DNA of 47,500 bases from assembly GCA_012295275.1 (NCBI GenBank), contig CM022679.1, positions 768,275 through 815,774 on the forward strand. The letters are read 5' to 3'. The notes beneath the pieces are model-generated. The model worked only from the letters and a program-made list of their open reading frames with translations, was not told the DNA's origin and ran no database searches. A program made the translations under genes and the position numbers. The DNA is from Chrysomallon squamiferum (Eukaryota > Mollusca > Gastropoda > Neomphalida > Peltospiridae). Positions 1 to 12,200 of this stretch are shown one piece after another (the first letter of the stretch is position 1; the number at the start of each line of letters is the position of its first letter).

Positions 1-600
1 ACTAAATGACCAACATGGCCGATCGATATTGCAACCGAACGCCCTTCGCGTAGCAGGCTGTAGACCTACATGTGTTCATTTGTTTGCTCGAAGTATGTGG
101 AGATATTTTCAGAAAGCGCTGATGTCACTTCTTAAACTCCCACACCGTCTCTGACGACATGCACCAACGCGACGTCTGCGTCTTTCTGTGACCTCTAAAA
201 GACGCATGCGCGAGGTAGAGGACAAGCAGTGAGCTGGTAATAAAGAAGTACTCTTAGAGAGAGTAGTTTATTGAACACGTAATTGATTTTATAATTTTAT
301 ATGTATTAGTTGAATAAACAAACGCAAGTGCAGTATGGTAACTTAATAACACATCTATCACCGATGTTTATTTCACAGCTGACAATAATACCAGAAATGA
401 AGCACTGTATTGACATTAATGAAATTCTAATTTTAATTAGTTTATGACGAAAGTATCATGGGAAAAAAAAAAAAAAAAAAAATTGTAACACCCTTATTTG
501 TTTATTTATATGTTTGATTGATTGTTTGTTTGTTTGTTTGTTTATTTATTTATTTACATGTGTCTGTGTAATAACCGTTTTTCTTGTTCTTATAAGAGTT
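1..600. other. 5' edge, no gene supported; CpG-richer start
   Basis: The first 240 bases are richer in CpG than most of the window and contain CGCATGCGC at 203-211, which resembles an NRF1-type palindrome. This could be the upstream edge of a promoter whose gene lies outside the window, but no splice-consistent exon was found. After about 240 the sequence becomes AT-rich, with a poly-A run at 464-481 and TTTG/TTTA repeats from 500. Confidence 0.3.
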
Positions 601-617
601 TTTATTACTTTTTGTTT

Positions 618-816
618 CATATCTATGTATGTATGTATCTATCTATCTATCTAATTATATTTCAGCTGTCTATCTATCTATCTGTCTACCTAATTATCTT
701 TCAACTATCTGTCTATCTATGAATCTACAGTTCTGTCTGTGTATCTATCTATTTATTTGACTGTCTATATGTCTGTCCGTCTATCTGTCTGACTATCTGT
801 CTATCTATATATATGA
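618..816. repeat. Degenerate CTAT/CTGT tetranucleotide microsatellite
   Basis: The tract mixes TATG, CTAT and CTGT units over about 200 bp, interrupted by short AT-rich stretches. The small open frame through it is only the translation of the repeat. Confidence 0.8.
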
Positions 817-930
817 TGATAGCAACCATGAACAAAAAAAATGCATAAATAAAACAGACAGGGAGAAGAAATTGAATAACATATCTTTTTTTCAGTTTTC
901 TTTTTCTTTCTTTATTTATTTTTACTTCTT

Positions 931-931
<1 letters not shown>

Positions 932-984
<53 letters not shown>
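932..984. repeat. (TTA)n microsatellite
   Basis: An uninterrupted run of ATT/TTA trinucleotides. It is one of many in the window, and several of the others abut exons. Confidence 0.85.
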
Positions 985-986
<2 letters not shown>

Positions 987-1077
987 TATATGTAATATAA
1001 TTTATTATCTACATTTCCAGTTTCAGCTTTATAATAAAGCTTTTTTTTAATTTCTTCTTTGAAATTTCTCTCACATG

Positions 1078-1097
1078 TGTCTGTCTGTCTGTCTGTC

Positions 1098-1130
<33 letters not shown>
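1078..1130. repeat. (CTGT)n-(GT)n compound microsatellite
   Basis: CTGT tetranucleotides pass directly into a GT dinucleotide run. Confidence 0.85.
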
Positions 1131-1133
<3 letters not shown>

Positions 1134-1524
1134 GATTACCTGTTTTATTTTTTATTGTTACTGTCTTCAAAAATTAAAATTAAATAAATTAAAGATGAAG
1201 AAAGCGTTCGCGCCATTCAGTGATGACGTCACATCCGATCTACTTAACTCTTAAAATAAAGTTTCAGTACAGATAATAAATTAACTGTGTGCCGAGACCT
1301 CAATGTAAACTCGGAGGATTACAACGGCCAACAATACACTGATAATGCGGACTAAATGGATTTATTTTGACATATTTACTTAATTAAAAATCTCTGCTTA
1401 CGTCCACATTTAGTCTATAATCAAGAGAATACTGATGCAGTAATACGTGGGCTTCTACAGCGGAATTGAACTAAGACATCAGGCGATCCGGTTGAGAAAA
1501 AAAACCTTTTTATTAATTTTTCTT

Positions 1525-1740
1525 TAATGTTGTGCACGAATCCCGGACACACCAAACATCAATCATGTGTACATGGGATTCGAAGCTGGGCCGCCCCAAA
1601 CGTTAATCATGTGAAAACTGCACATGATCCGGTACAACCCGAACGTTAATCTTGTCTATATGCGTCGCGAACCCGGGACGACCCAAATGTTAATCAAGTC
1701 AATGTAATACACGAAAACCGAACATATTACTAATTGAACG
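1525..1740. repeat. Degenerate GC-richer tandem repeat, about four copies
   Basis: The motif CCCRAAYGTTAATCATGT recurs in diverged form near 1550, 1597, 1637 and 1685. Each copy is accompanied by a GAAYCCGGGAC-like or GATTCGAA-like segment, in one or other orientation. The copies are far from identical, so the array is old. The GATTCGAA element resembles a tRNA-type B box, so tRNA-derived SINE debris is one possible origin. Confidence 0.45.
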
Positions 1741-1780
1741 TAAACGTGACTTGAATGATTTCCCAGCGCAGGACACAGTA

Positions 1781-1796
1781 ACGCCCCCTAGCGGCA
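1781..1796 (+). promoter_or_regulatory. CTCF-like motif
   Basis: The 16-mer ACGCCCCCTAGCGGCA matches the core of the bilaterian CTCF consensus in the GCGCCCCCTNNTGG orientation, apart from GCGG in place of GTGG at the end. It stands out in a very AT-rich surround. Occupancy cannot be judged from sequence. Confidence 0.4.
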
Positions 1797-3590
1797 ATAA
1801 ATAAACTGCCAATTCTAAAGAAACCTTATTACACCATCCTACGCACTTTAATACACGGCCAACAGATTTTTCTCACCAAACTCGTCATACGTCGCTTTTG
1901 TCGTGAAGCAAATAAGTTTTTCAGAAACGAAAAAGCAAACAAAGCCTTGAAAGCAAGTCTGAGCTTTCTTATTTAAATAAAAATCACATTATTTTGTTAT
2001 TAAAATATCGAAGCATGTATTGAAAGGACGAATAATAAAAATAATTGATTTAGTGAAAAAAAAAAAAAAAAAAATTAATAATAATAATAATGATAATAAA
2101 AGATAAAATATCAGGTTACTCTGATTTAGAAAATAACATAAATCAAAAATAATTTTCTTCTTTCTACTTTTTACAGACTTTTCAGGAACAGAGTAATTTA
2201 TCATTTATAAAGTATTAAAAAATAAATAAATAGATTTATAAAGTGATTCGAGGTTTTACAGAAGACTCTGCTTTACATACAACACTTTAATTATCTTTCG
2301 AGTTATATATGTATAGAAACTTTATAGAAATTTATATCTCTGTTTCTGCAGCACTATATAAAATATGAAATTACTTCTGTGAGTGCGTCTATATGCACGT
2401 GCAGTCTACGTACATGATTGCGTGTATGTGTGCATTAAAAGAAGCTAATGAGCATTAGGGCCGTGTATTAGTGTGTTACCAAGAGCAACATATCAATGCC
2501 TATGTTATAATAATATGATCGGTTATATAAATGGTGAGGTATTAAGTATATATCCCTACTAACACTGTATTATAATGACAGAAATAGTATTTTCCATCCT
2601 CAAAAGCTTATCTCCTATCACGTGATTAGGCGAGTCTCGATTGTCTAGGCCTCAGACGATCATGTTCTGAGTCTCGGATTGTCCACGACTGATTATAAAC
2701 TTTCGATGGATTAAATACCAATTTTTGATGGCTGAAAGACAGAATGATCAACTGATTTCTGTTTATTGCTCTAGTTTCAAAGCTTGCATCATATAAAAGC
2801 AGAAAGAATAAAGCGATATACATATATTTATTTATTTATTTATTTATTTACTTACTTATTTATTTGTATGCTGGTTGTAAATAATTCATAATTATTGTCT
2901 GGTCTTTGATGTATTTTAGGACGGGTTTTTTATACGTGATATGTAAATACAAATCAGACATTCTGAGTATTTCTAATGGCATCCTTTTATTGAAAATGAT
3001 AGTCTAGTCATGTTTGAAGCGTGCTCTCATTCGGCGAATTTGTGTTGTAGTAGTCCATTATAAATCATTATAGTTTATTTATTTATTTATTTATTTTTGT
3101 GTTGTCATTTTTAATAATGATTGTTTTACATTTACAGGTCACGCCCTTAACACCAAACCTCCGACCAGTGCGTTGGAGGGAGAGGGATTTGGCGACCCCC
3201 CAAATACCGAACCCTGGACTGGTTACTGTGCTGTTTTTGTAATCGATTAGTAAACGACTGCTTTTAACTTTCTTAGTAATAGGAAATATCGAACTTCTTC
3301 CTACGATGGCAGCACGCCAACAAAAGATATACACACTGCAAATGTATTTTTATTTGTTAAAGGAAGTTTTCTGTTATCATGACACCGCGAATAGAGACAG
3401 CTTTAGACGATATGCAGAAATGCAAGATGCAGTTAGAAAGAAAACAAAGTTTAATGAAAATTGTTATACGTTACTGAATGACGCAGCAGACGTCAGTTTT
3501 GACAAGAAATGAAATGGCGAAAAAGAAGGATTAAGTTTGAAAATGAATCAAGAAAAAGAAAAGCGATGCAATAAATAAAAATCAATATAT
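1797..3590. other. AT-rich region without a supported gene
   Basis: No splice-consistent coding segment was found. It contains a poly-A tract at 2056-2073, TTTA arrays at 2823-2862 and 3070-3095, and a perfect TCACGTGA at 2618-2625. A diverged direct repeat, GAGTCTCGATTGTC versus GAGTCTCGGATTGTC, lies at about 2633 and 2670. A 68-codon open frame at 3306-3512 has no recognisable motif. Confidence 0.4.
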
Positions 3591-3594
3591 CTAC

Positions 3595-3596
<2 letters not shown>

Positions 3597-3668
<72 letters not shown>
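3597..3668. repeat. (CT)n microsatellite
   Basis: Uninterrupted CT dinucleotide run of about 72 bp. It is a homopurine/homopyrimidine mirror repeat. Confidence 0.95.
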
Positions 3669-3671
<3 letters not shown>

Positions 3672-4498
3672 CTTTTATACTAATTATTTATTTTCGTTAT
3701 TTCCTTCTTTCTTCCTGTTTCCTTTCCTTTATTTCCCTTTTCGTAAAGTATGTTTCTTTAGTGCGAAGGAAGAAAAAAAAGAGAGATAAATATGGTTCAG
3801 GAAAAGAGAACAAGACAAAAAAAATAAAAAATATGTAGATCGTGGAAAAGAAAGAATTCGAACTTGAGATTTTGCAACAGCTGTGGCAACTCGGACGTCT
3901 GTATTGATTCACACTTAGTATTTCTGTTGGTACCTATAAAGAAAGAATAGCGCTGATAACAATCATCAGCTAAATAGATCAGACAATTTAGAACGGTTTT
4001 TTAACAACAGCCGCCTGCCAGCCTCCTGAGCAGGTTTCAGAGAAAGTATATCACCTTTCTCCCCCAAACCTAAATACGCAGTTCAGTCTGATTACCGTTA
4101 CGTTGCGCAAACATCCAACAACTGTCTAACGTTCTCAGTGGCTGATAATGTTTAGTGCTAACGAAATGTTTTGCTGCATTGTTATGGTTTATTTTATCAT
4201 CGCTTTTCCAGGCTAACGGGCAGATAACTCTAATGTTAAAGGTATTCTTCAAGTAAAAAATTATTAATATTCCTTTAGGGGAATGGTTAAAAAAATAAAA
4301 TAAATCTAAATAAAGTAATAATAATAATAATAAATAAATACAAAACTGAAAGAAAGAAAATCAGAATTCTTCCTTTTATCTCTGTTTCATAATTTATTTT
4401 TCTCACGACTCAGTCATACTGTGTTTATTTGTCTGTGTATATTCATATAGGTAAAATGTAGGTAAATTTAGAATACTGTAATTTTGTATGTATGTATG

Positions 4499-4530
<32 letters not shown>

Positions 4531-4658
4531 TGTATGTATGTATGTATGTATGTATGATTTCCAGATTTCCATATAATATTTTATACATAAATTTATATTT
4601 AATACTGATTAAACTTGTATTCAGTCTTTTGATATACCAATGCTAATTTTAGTTTGGA

Positions 4659-4719
<61 letters not shown>

Positions 4720-5106
4720 TATGATGATGATGATGATGGCGATTATAAATAACTTCAATTTTATTATTATGTATCCAGGTTATAATTAAAAAAATAATAA
4801 TTAAATAATAAAATTAAAAAAAATGGTCAGATTTTATCTTCACGAGATTTCGGTCGTTGAAAACACGCCTGTTTCTGATTTCGTCATTTAACTGTTATTT
4901 ACAGCTGGTTGCTTGGACGTAATTGTAACTTTGAACAAAAATCTCAGTCAGGGACCACACACCTAGAAACATTTGTAATTCGTTAACTGTCGAGAGTTAT
5001 CGCCCCTCGTTGCGTAAAGGTTATCCTTTATCACAGGTAGAGTTACGATAGAGAAAGAAGAAAAACAAGATTTAGGAAAATGAAATTCGAGAAAACATAT
5101 ATGGCA

Positions 5107-5111
<5 letters not shown>
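3669..5111. other. AT-rich region with short repeats, no gene supported
   Basis: It holds a (TATG)n array at 4485-4556, an (AAT)n array at 4661-4718 followed by (GAT)n, and scattered oligo-A. No exon with sensible splice sites was seen. Confidence 0.4.

Positions 5112-5181
<70 letters not shown>
5112..5181. repeat. (GA)n microsatellite
   Basis: Uninterrupted GA run of about 70 bp followed by oligo-A. Confidence 0.95.
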
Positions 5182-5185
<4 letters not shown>

Positions 5186-7900
5186 AAAGTATTAAAAAAA
5201 AGGTGAGAAAAAATCTTAATCTGTAAAGAAAATAAATCTGCGCTAAGTAGTGTGAGGACGTTTGGAATATTTCGCTGGTTTCTAACACGCCTGTTGGCAT
5301 CAATTCAATACACACGATAGTTAGATTAGTGTCTAAGACAAGGTAGACTGTTCTAGATGCCTGTTTAAACGATACGTCGGAGGAACAGTGTGTCGGCGGA
5401 TCAGTTCCTGTCAGTTCTTCTTTTGAATTAATTCCCGTTTTAGCCAATGCACAATAGGCGTATTTCAACTGTTAAATCTTCTATAGATAAATACATTAGT
5501 AATTATACAATTTAGTTGGGTTTTTTTTTCTGCTACAGGTTTATTATGTATTAGTAGCGTCTTTATATATCTATGTCGTGCCCTGCATTGGCATCGCTAT
5601 ATATCACAGTATATATTTGCCCCATTTTTTATTTTGTTACAGTTTCATTTGGGTAGACTAAAGTCAAAGATATAGAATGGGATGTCGCATTAAGGCCTGT
5701 TATTGATTACATAGGGTACAGTATTTGATATTAAATGTTATTTATTTTATTATTATTATTCCCCTCCCCCCCCCCCGTTAAATCAGGGAACGCACAGTGG
5801 AGAACAGATAAAAAGTAGTTAATTATATAACTGTACAAAAAATAAATATTATTTTTACCTGAAATATTGTACGGATGTATACAAATATTTATTTATTACT
5901 GGTATATGAACAGTATCTGAAATGTGGAGGTGTGTAAAAAATTAATGCATACTTTCAAGCTTTATTAAAGAAAACTTAATTACTTCTCCGGACAATAAAA
6001 GCTGAAAACTGAAGCAGCTTCGCTTTCCACGCTTCGTATGCACATCAGTAGATAACACCGCACTCACAGAGTGCCCTAAATCCGTTAATAGAGAAAACAG
6101 CAACGTCTGTGTCTGAAAATATCTTCACCTCCTCACCTGTTTATACAAACGTATTGTCTCTTATCTTTTTTGTTCTTTTTTTTTCTCCTCTGTCTGTAAT
6201 TTCGTTTACAGATACGTAAAATATAACACGCATAAACTAAATAATAATAACAAAAGCAGGAGAATGGCTAAGAAAACAGTACTGCTTTGTAAGATTTTCT
6301 TTTGATTTTTAATTAATTAAAAAAAAAAAATGGTTCGCAGTGTGGAAGAATTAAATTTGGATGAGTATTAATGTTAATCGCATCCTCATTATTAATTAAA
6401 TCAAATGGAAATAGAATTAAGGATTTTAAAAAGTTACATAATTATAAATTGAAACATCTATTTCTAATGCACAAATGTTGTGATGTCATTTGTTTTTGTG
6501 CACGCTTACAGGTAACTGGTCATCCAGTCATTTACTCCCTCGATGCGATAATTCTGCGGAACAAATATTGAGAAAAGTGTACGATATTGACAGTCTCCAT
6601 TTTGTTTTCATTTTCTGCTTAATATGTTTAATCAGTGATTATAATATAAATAGGTAAATTTTGCATATTTTCTTCATACATGTATTTCGCTATTATCTAA
6701 ATAACCTTTTGCATTGAAGCAACTGGAATTTGCAATGGTATATTTAACGTTATATTTCTCGTAGCTGCAGCCGATTACTTGCGTAGAGCTTGAAATGTTT
6801 ATTTATGTCAATATGTGAGTTGCGTTAATCAAGCTTTAACGTTAACCTGATTCTAAAAATTATTGAATGTAAAAGTGAACATGGGTGCATTTACGTTTTA
6901 TTTCAGATATGCTCTGCAGTTAGTTATTTCCAAGTTTAACTCACTGATGTAATGAACTTGTGCATGGCCTGGTTATATTAGAAACGATTAAGCCCCTCCC
7001 ACTTGCTACTTCAGTCAAAAACCAAAACAGGATTAAACGATAGTAATGTCTGTAAACATGTAATTCTGTAGTTTGCCAAGACTGCATTATCAGTATATAT
7101 TTAATAAGATGTGCCAAAATTGTCTACAATGTTAAATTATTGCCAATTTAAAAAAAATAAATAAAAATTATTATTATTACTGCAAAAAAAAAAAAAAAAA
7201 AAACCCGAGAGATCGTGTCTTGATTTTAACTTTAAAACAACGTTATGGTAAGAATATATTATTAAATAAAATTACTTAATTATAACAAATGCATATAGAA
7301 ATAAAAATAATAATAAATTGAATTAAATCAAAACTCGATAATCATATAGCGCTTGTGAATATTGTGACTTTTCGAGATTTAAAAGTAATAATAAATAAAT
7401 ATAAAATTTTAGAGAGACAGCATTTTTGCCTAATACAAGCAATTTTATATTAAATTTATTATATAACATGCAGAAAGTTGCTCAAAGTCAGGAGTATAAT
7501 CAACAGTGTCATGGTTATCAAATGGTTTATAATTCATTATTAGTGTCTTTATTACCTGTCAAAAGTGTGCTTTCTATACTTCATTTGCAGTTGCATTTTA
7601 TAATTATTTGCAGGTTTTTTCTTTTGTTAAGTGCCATGTTGTTATTTATGTATATAATGTTTTATTTTAAATATATATATATATATATCATTTTAAATAA
7701 CTCATTTGTACAAGATCTTTCATTTTCACAAGCACTGCACATTTGCCTGTTTTTGATGTTTTCCATAACACTTGTATTAATGGCAGTGGTCTGGGCTTTA
7801 CTACATGTCAATAAAAGATCCATTACTGAAGGTGTATCCCATGGTGTGACAGCAGTATCTGTCCACTTACTGGTCATTCATGTCCATAAATACATTTATA
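5182..7900. other. AT-rich region, no gene supported
   Basis: I found no exon here with convincing splice boundaries. Open frames at about 5215-5468 (minus) and 7700-7880 (either strand) are short, lack recognisable domains and run into simple repeats. The first exon or exons of the HP1BP3-like gene must lie upstream of 9204 and could be in this stretch, but I could not place them. Confidence 0.35.
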
Positions 7901-7904
7901 TAAA

Positions 7905-8270
7905 ATATATATCATTAAACTAACTTACACTAAATAAATATAAAAGTATATCATTAAACTAACTTACACTAAATAAATATAAAAGTATATCATTAAACTA
8001 ACTTACACTAAATAAATATAAAAATATGACATTAAACTAACTTACACTAAATAAATAAAAAATGTCATTACCTACACTAAAAATATATAACAATATATCA
8101 TTAAACTTACACTAAATAAATATATAATTATATTGTTATACTAACTTATATGAAATAAATATAAAAATATGTCATTAAAGTAATTTAAACTAAATAAATT
8201 AAAAAATATATCATTAAACTTACTTACACTAAATAATTATAAAACTGTGTCATTAAAGTAACTTACATTT
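7905..8270. repeat. 39-bp AT-rich minisatellite, about nine copies
   Basis: The unit is built around ATTAAACTAACTTACACTAA followed by ATAAATATAAAA. The first three copies are nearly identical, and the later ones have diverged and changed length. On the minus strand each good copy presents GTGTAAGTTAG, a consensus-like 5' splice site. On the plus strand it presents ACTAAC, which resembles a branch point. Confidence 0.8.
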
Positions 8271-8516
8271 ACCAACAGTTTTAAATTAAATTATTTTATT
8301 TGTGGTTTCAGAGACATAACCCATATATATATCAGTAACAGTTCTTAAAATTATATTTAGATTACTATTAGGTTATTTAAGTTGAATATGCAACTAAGTA
8401 AAAAAATGTAATTTTGTTATTACAAAATACCCTGTTTTAAAACACCATATTATGATCAAGAAACCAATACAATAATAATACACTAGTTATTGAATTCTTT
8501 ACATGCAACTACTTTA

Positions 8517-8843
8517 CATTTTCATATGTATTACAAGCATTAACATGACACACTCATATACAGGCACATACAAATTATATAAACATGCAAAGCACTTTGT
8601 AATGTACTTGTTAGAATGATAATGTGGCATGTGGTAGGGCCCAGGATCAATTCGTCTTTGTGTGCATGTTGGCTTATTTTTTATCCACCTGATTATCCAC
8701 AAAGACGAATTGATCCTGGGCCCTACCACATGCCACATTATCATTCTAACAAGTACATTACAAAGTGCTTTGCATGTTTATATAATTTGTATGTGCCTGT
8801 ATATGAGTGTGTCATGTTAGTGCTTGTAATACATATGAAAATG
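8517..8843. repeat. 146-bp-arm inverted repeat (palindrome, 35-bp loop)
   Basis: The left arm (8517-8662) and right arm (8698-8843) are reverse complements with one mismatch seen by eye, separated by a 35-bp spacer (8663-8697). The two arms therefore give nearly the same open frame on opposite strands, which is not a gene. The arms carry no recognisable transposase. The structure lies just upstream of the first coding exon of the HP1BP3-like gene and may be in its 5' intron. It could be a foldback/MITE element, a recent inverted duplication or an assembly hairpin artefact. Confidence 0.9.
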
Positions 8844-9203
8844 CATGTATTGTAAAAAAAAATCCCTTTCTGCTTTTTGAAAAAAGAGAAGACCATGCAG
8901 TGATCAGCAGCAGAATTATTTTCTCATATCATCATTAAAACCAGTAACATATGTTGATAGATAATAAACATTCATAGCATCTATATAGATATAAAGATTA
9001 ATACACATACATATGCTACAATGTAGTGATGATAATATCAATAGTACAGTTATTATTTTGATTCTTAGACACAATGACTGGGATCTGAACAAAACTGACA
9101 AGTATTTGTAAGTTTGTCCCAGTATTTAATAGTAATTGTTTTTGCAGTATTTCAGTGTGACTTGAGTGTTAAAATACTGGGTTTTGTTAAATTTGTGTTA
9201 CAG

Positions 9204-9225
9204 AGGTGAAAGTGGAAACTCAACA
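9204..9225 (+). other. 5' UTR end of the HP1BP3-like first coding exon
   Basis: A splice acceptor (GTGTTACAG, ending at 9203) precedes AGGTGAAAGTGG and the start codon at 9226. At least one noncoding exon must therefore lie upstream. Confidence 0.6.
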
Positions 9226-12200
9226 ATGCCGGCAATCAAACTGAAGAAAGCTGCTGCAGAACATCAGGCAGAGAAGGAGGAACGAGAGAAGGAAGAAAAG
9301 ACAAAGACACCTACGAAGTCACTGACTGCGGGACTAAGTGACAACATCATCTTTGAGAAGCGAAAACGCACCATACCACCATCAGAAAAAAAACTAAGTG
9401 AATGGTAAATATACATTTTTCAAAACTTAAATATTACTGCTTTTGCCTGGTCTACAAGACATAACCTTCTGGAAAATTCTCTCATGAACTGTTAAAAAGC
9501 AAAAACATATAAAAGCCATTAAAATCAGCCTGGAAGTTATTTAATTGGTTTTTCAAACTGGAAAAAAAAAAATATATATTTTGTTGAAAAATAAAGTAGT
9601 AGAGAAAAGAACAAAACACACTGGTAAAATGAATGACAGCCATACAAAAACTTTAACTAAGAATCAGTGATTCAGAAGTTGGTTTGATTTGATGATGACA
9701 AATCATAATAACAGCCTAGATCTCTTTGTGTATCAATATAATGTGTATGTGAAAACGGATACTGTTAGTCAACTTTAAGTATTCCAAAAAAAAATAATGG
9801 TGTTCGTCTTTTTTTTTTTTCTTTTATGACTGATCAGAATTTGCTGATACACATTCATTATTATTATTATTATTCAGGATGGATGAAAATCTACAGAAGA
9901 AGGAGGGGGTGAAAGTTTCCTTGCCCAATCTGTTTGATTATTACACAGAGGCGTGTCATCTTGATGGTTGTAATGTCGTAGACCCCTCAGTATTCAGAGC
10001 TGTAAGTTTCTTTATTTTCACCTGTTTGTAAGTGTAGTCAGTGATCTTAGAACCTCATCTCAGTGTTCAGAGCTGTAAGTTTATTAATTTTCACTTGTTT
10101 GTAAGTGTAGTCAGTGATTTAGAACCTCATCTCAGTGTTCAGAATTGTAAGTTTATTAATTTTAACTTGCTTGTAAGTGTAGTCAGTGATTTAGAACCTC
10201 ATCTCAGTGTTCAGAGCTGTAAGTTTATTAATTTTCACTTGCTTGTAAGTGTAGTCAGTGATTTAGAACCTCATCTCAGTGTTGTAACAACTTGACTACT
10301 TAAATTTAACACCCAGCTCCTGTGCTGTTACTAATGATTGATGCAGTGAAACATGTTAGTACATAAATGATTATGTGTATTACTAAATGTTAAATTAAAG
10401 TTTATAAATAAAATAAATTACTGATAAAACGGTCATGGCTGTGTTCTTGTCTGTTTTATGTTGATCAACATTGGACAAAAACTGCTATGAATTTAAATCC
10501 TGGAGGTTGTTTAATATTAAAATGTTGAGTGTTATTGAAACACATAATATTTATTTCTCTTTTTCTTATCTTTTTTATCATTTATCACATAATTCAAGAA
10601 AGAATTATTAGTTTTGAGCCACTTTTTTTTTTTGGAGCTGTGAAATACATATTTTGTTTTTCAGAGGATTCTAGACAAATTTGGGAAGGAGTTTGGGTTT
10701 CAGGAGACATCTGCATACAAAGGTTTGATAAAGGAGCTGAAAGCAGTTAAAAAACAGAGCGTGAAGGCAGACTCCCTGCGACTGAAAATGAAAGACATCA
10801 TCGAAGAGGCGATAAACAAACATGGAAATCCTGTATCCTTTTTAGAAACTGTCTTCAGTTTGTGTGCAACGGGTGTTCAAACTTAGAACATATTTAACAG
10901 CAGATAAACATCTAGTTACTTGTACATGTTTGTAAAGAAATCTAAACAAAAGATGTATCATGCATTTAAGTGAAAAGAACATGTACAGAAGGTAGGCAGA
11001 TGTCTGCACAGATAGATAAATGTTATATTCTTTTTGCTTATGGATGAACAGATAATTAGAAAGGTTACTAGATAAGTGTGTGTCGGTGTATGTATACATA
11101 TTTATGTATATGTGTGTATGTATGTATGTACATATGTATATAAATTTATGGTTTTCTTGTACATATGTATGTAAATATATAATGATTTGACAAAGTACAG
11201 ACAGGTAAAGGTGAGGTTTTCTTAACGAGTGCTCAGAAGAAAGGGTTGTGGTTTAACACAATTAAACACTACATCGCGGCTCACTACCCCGCACTGCGCG
11301 TCGACCTCAGACCAGGCGTGCTCAAAGCAGCACTGCAGCGAGGCATCCGCTTCGGCCACATCGTCCAGGTTTTCATTTAAAACAAATACTTTTGTTTTTA
11401 TTTATTTATTTATTTATTTTTTATTTATTTATTTATTGTCACTGTTTCAGACTCCCAATATATCACTTTTATCATAAGGTATATGAAAATATCTAGTATT
11501 AAATATTGTAATTCTGTAACAACAAATCTTTGTAATTATAAACAGTCTTTTTATAATACAATACACATATTATTAACTATGCATTGATGAATATTTTTAA
11601 TGTAATATACACATCACAGAAATTGAGATAGATGTTTTCATAATGTGATATAAAATAATAACTGCATGTTTATAGTTGAAGGGAGTTGGTGAATGTGATT
11701 ATTATAAATTACCTTGTTAATCATGTGTAATATTTTGACAGGTGAAAGGAATTGGTAAATGTGGTTACTATCGACTACCAGCTGATGAAGAACCAGATGA
11801 GGAAGGAGAAACTGATGCAAAAACTGATGACGAAGTAAGAAATTGTGATTTAAATGTTTTCAGATTTAATCAGAACTCATCATTGTAAGCTTACCTTGAA
11901 CTTACTTAGTCTGGACAGGGTTCCTATAAATGTGGTATAAAAAAAAAAAAAAAAAAAAACAGTATATAAAAAAAGAAAATATTTAGTCAGATACTTCCAT
12001 GCATAATTATGTTTATGTATTTTAAGTGTTCAGTGTATCAGATGTGAAAGTGTTACAGGAGATCACTGCTACAACTCTGATACGATTTCCGTAGTCAGTT
12101 ACAAAGAAGGATCTGTTATTTTCCCATAGACAGACATTCAAAAACAATATTCATGTCTTACTATCTGAAAATAAAACTTGTTTCTAGGATGGTAAAGAAA

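Noticed and set aside
3306-3512. Possible 68-residue protein starting MAARQQKIY
   Set aside because: No recognisable domain, promoter or splice partner, and the length is within chance for this composition.
5215-5468. Minus-strand frame of 141 codons ending in the GA tract
   Set aside because: Half of it is repeat translation. The non-repeat part shows no motif and no splice-consistent partner.
7426-7923. 165-codon hydrophobic plus-strand frame
   Set aside because: Its length and hydrophobicity come from T-rich sequence, and it runs into the 39-bp array. No homologous motif was recognised.
8514-8855. Two nearly identical small proteins on opposite strands
   Set aside because: They arise because the two arms of the palindrome are reverse complements. 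No gene evidence.
10041-10295. Repetitive frame (DLEPHLSVQSCKF repeats) downstream of HP1BP3 exon 2
   Set aside because: It is the intronic donor minisatellite read in another frame; the periodicity is that of the 72-bp unit.
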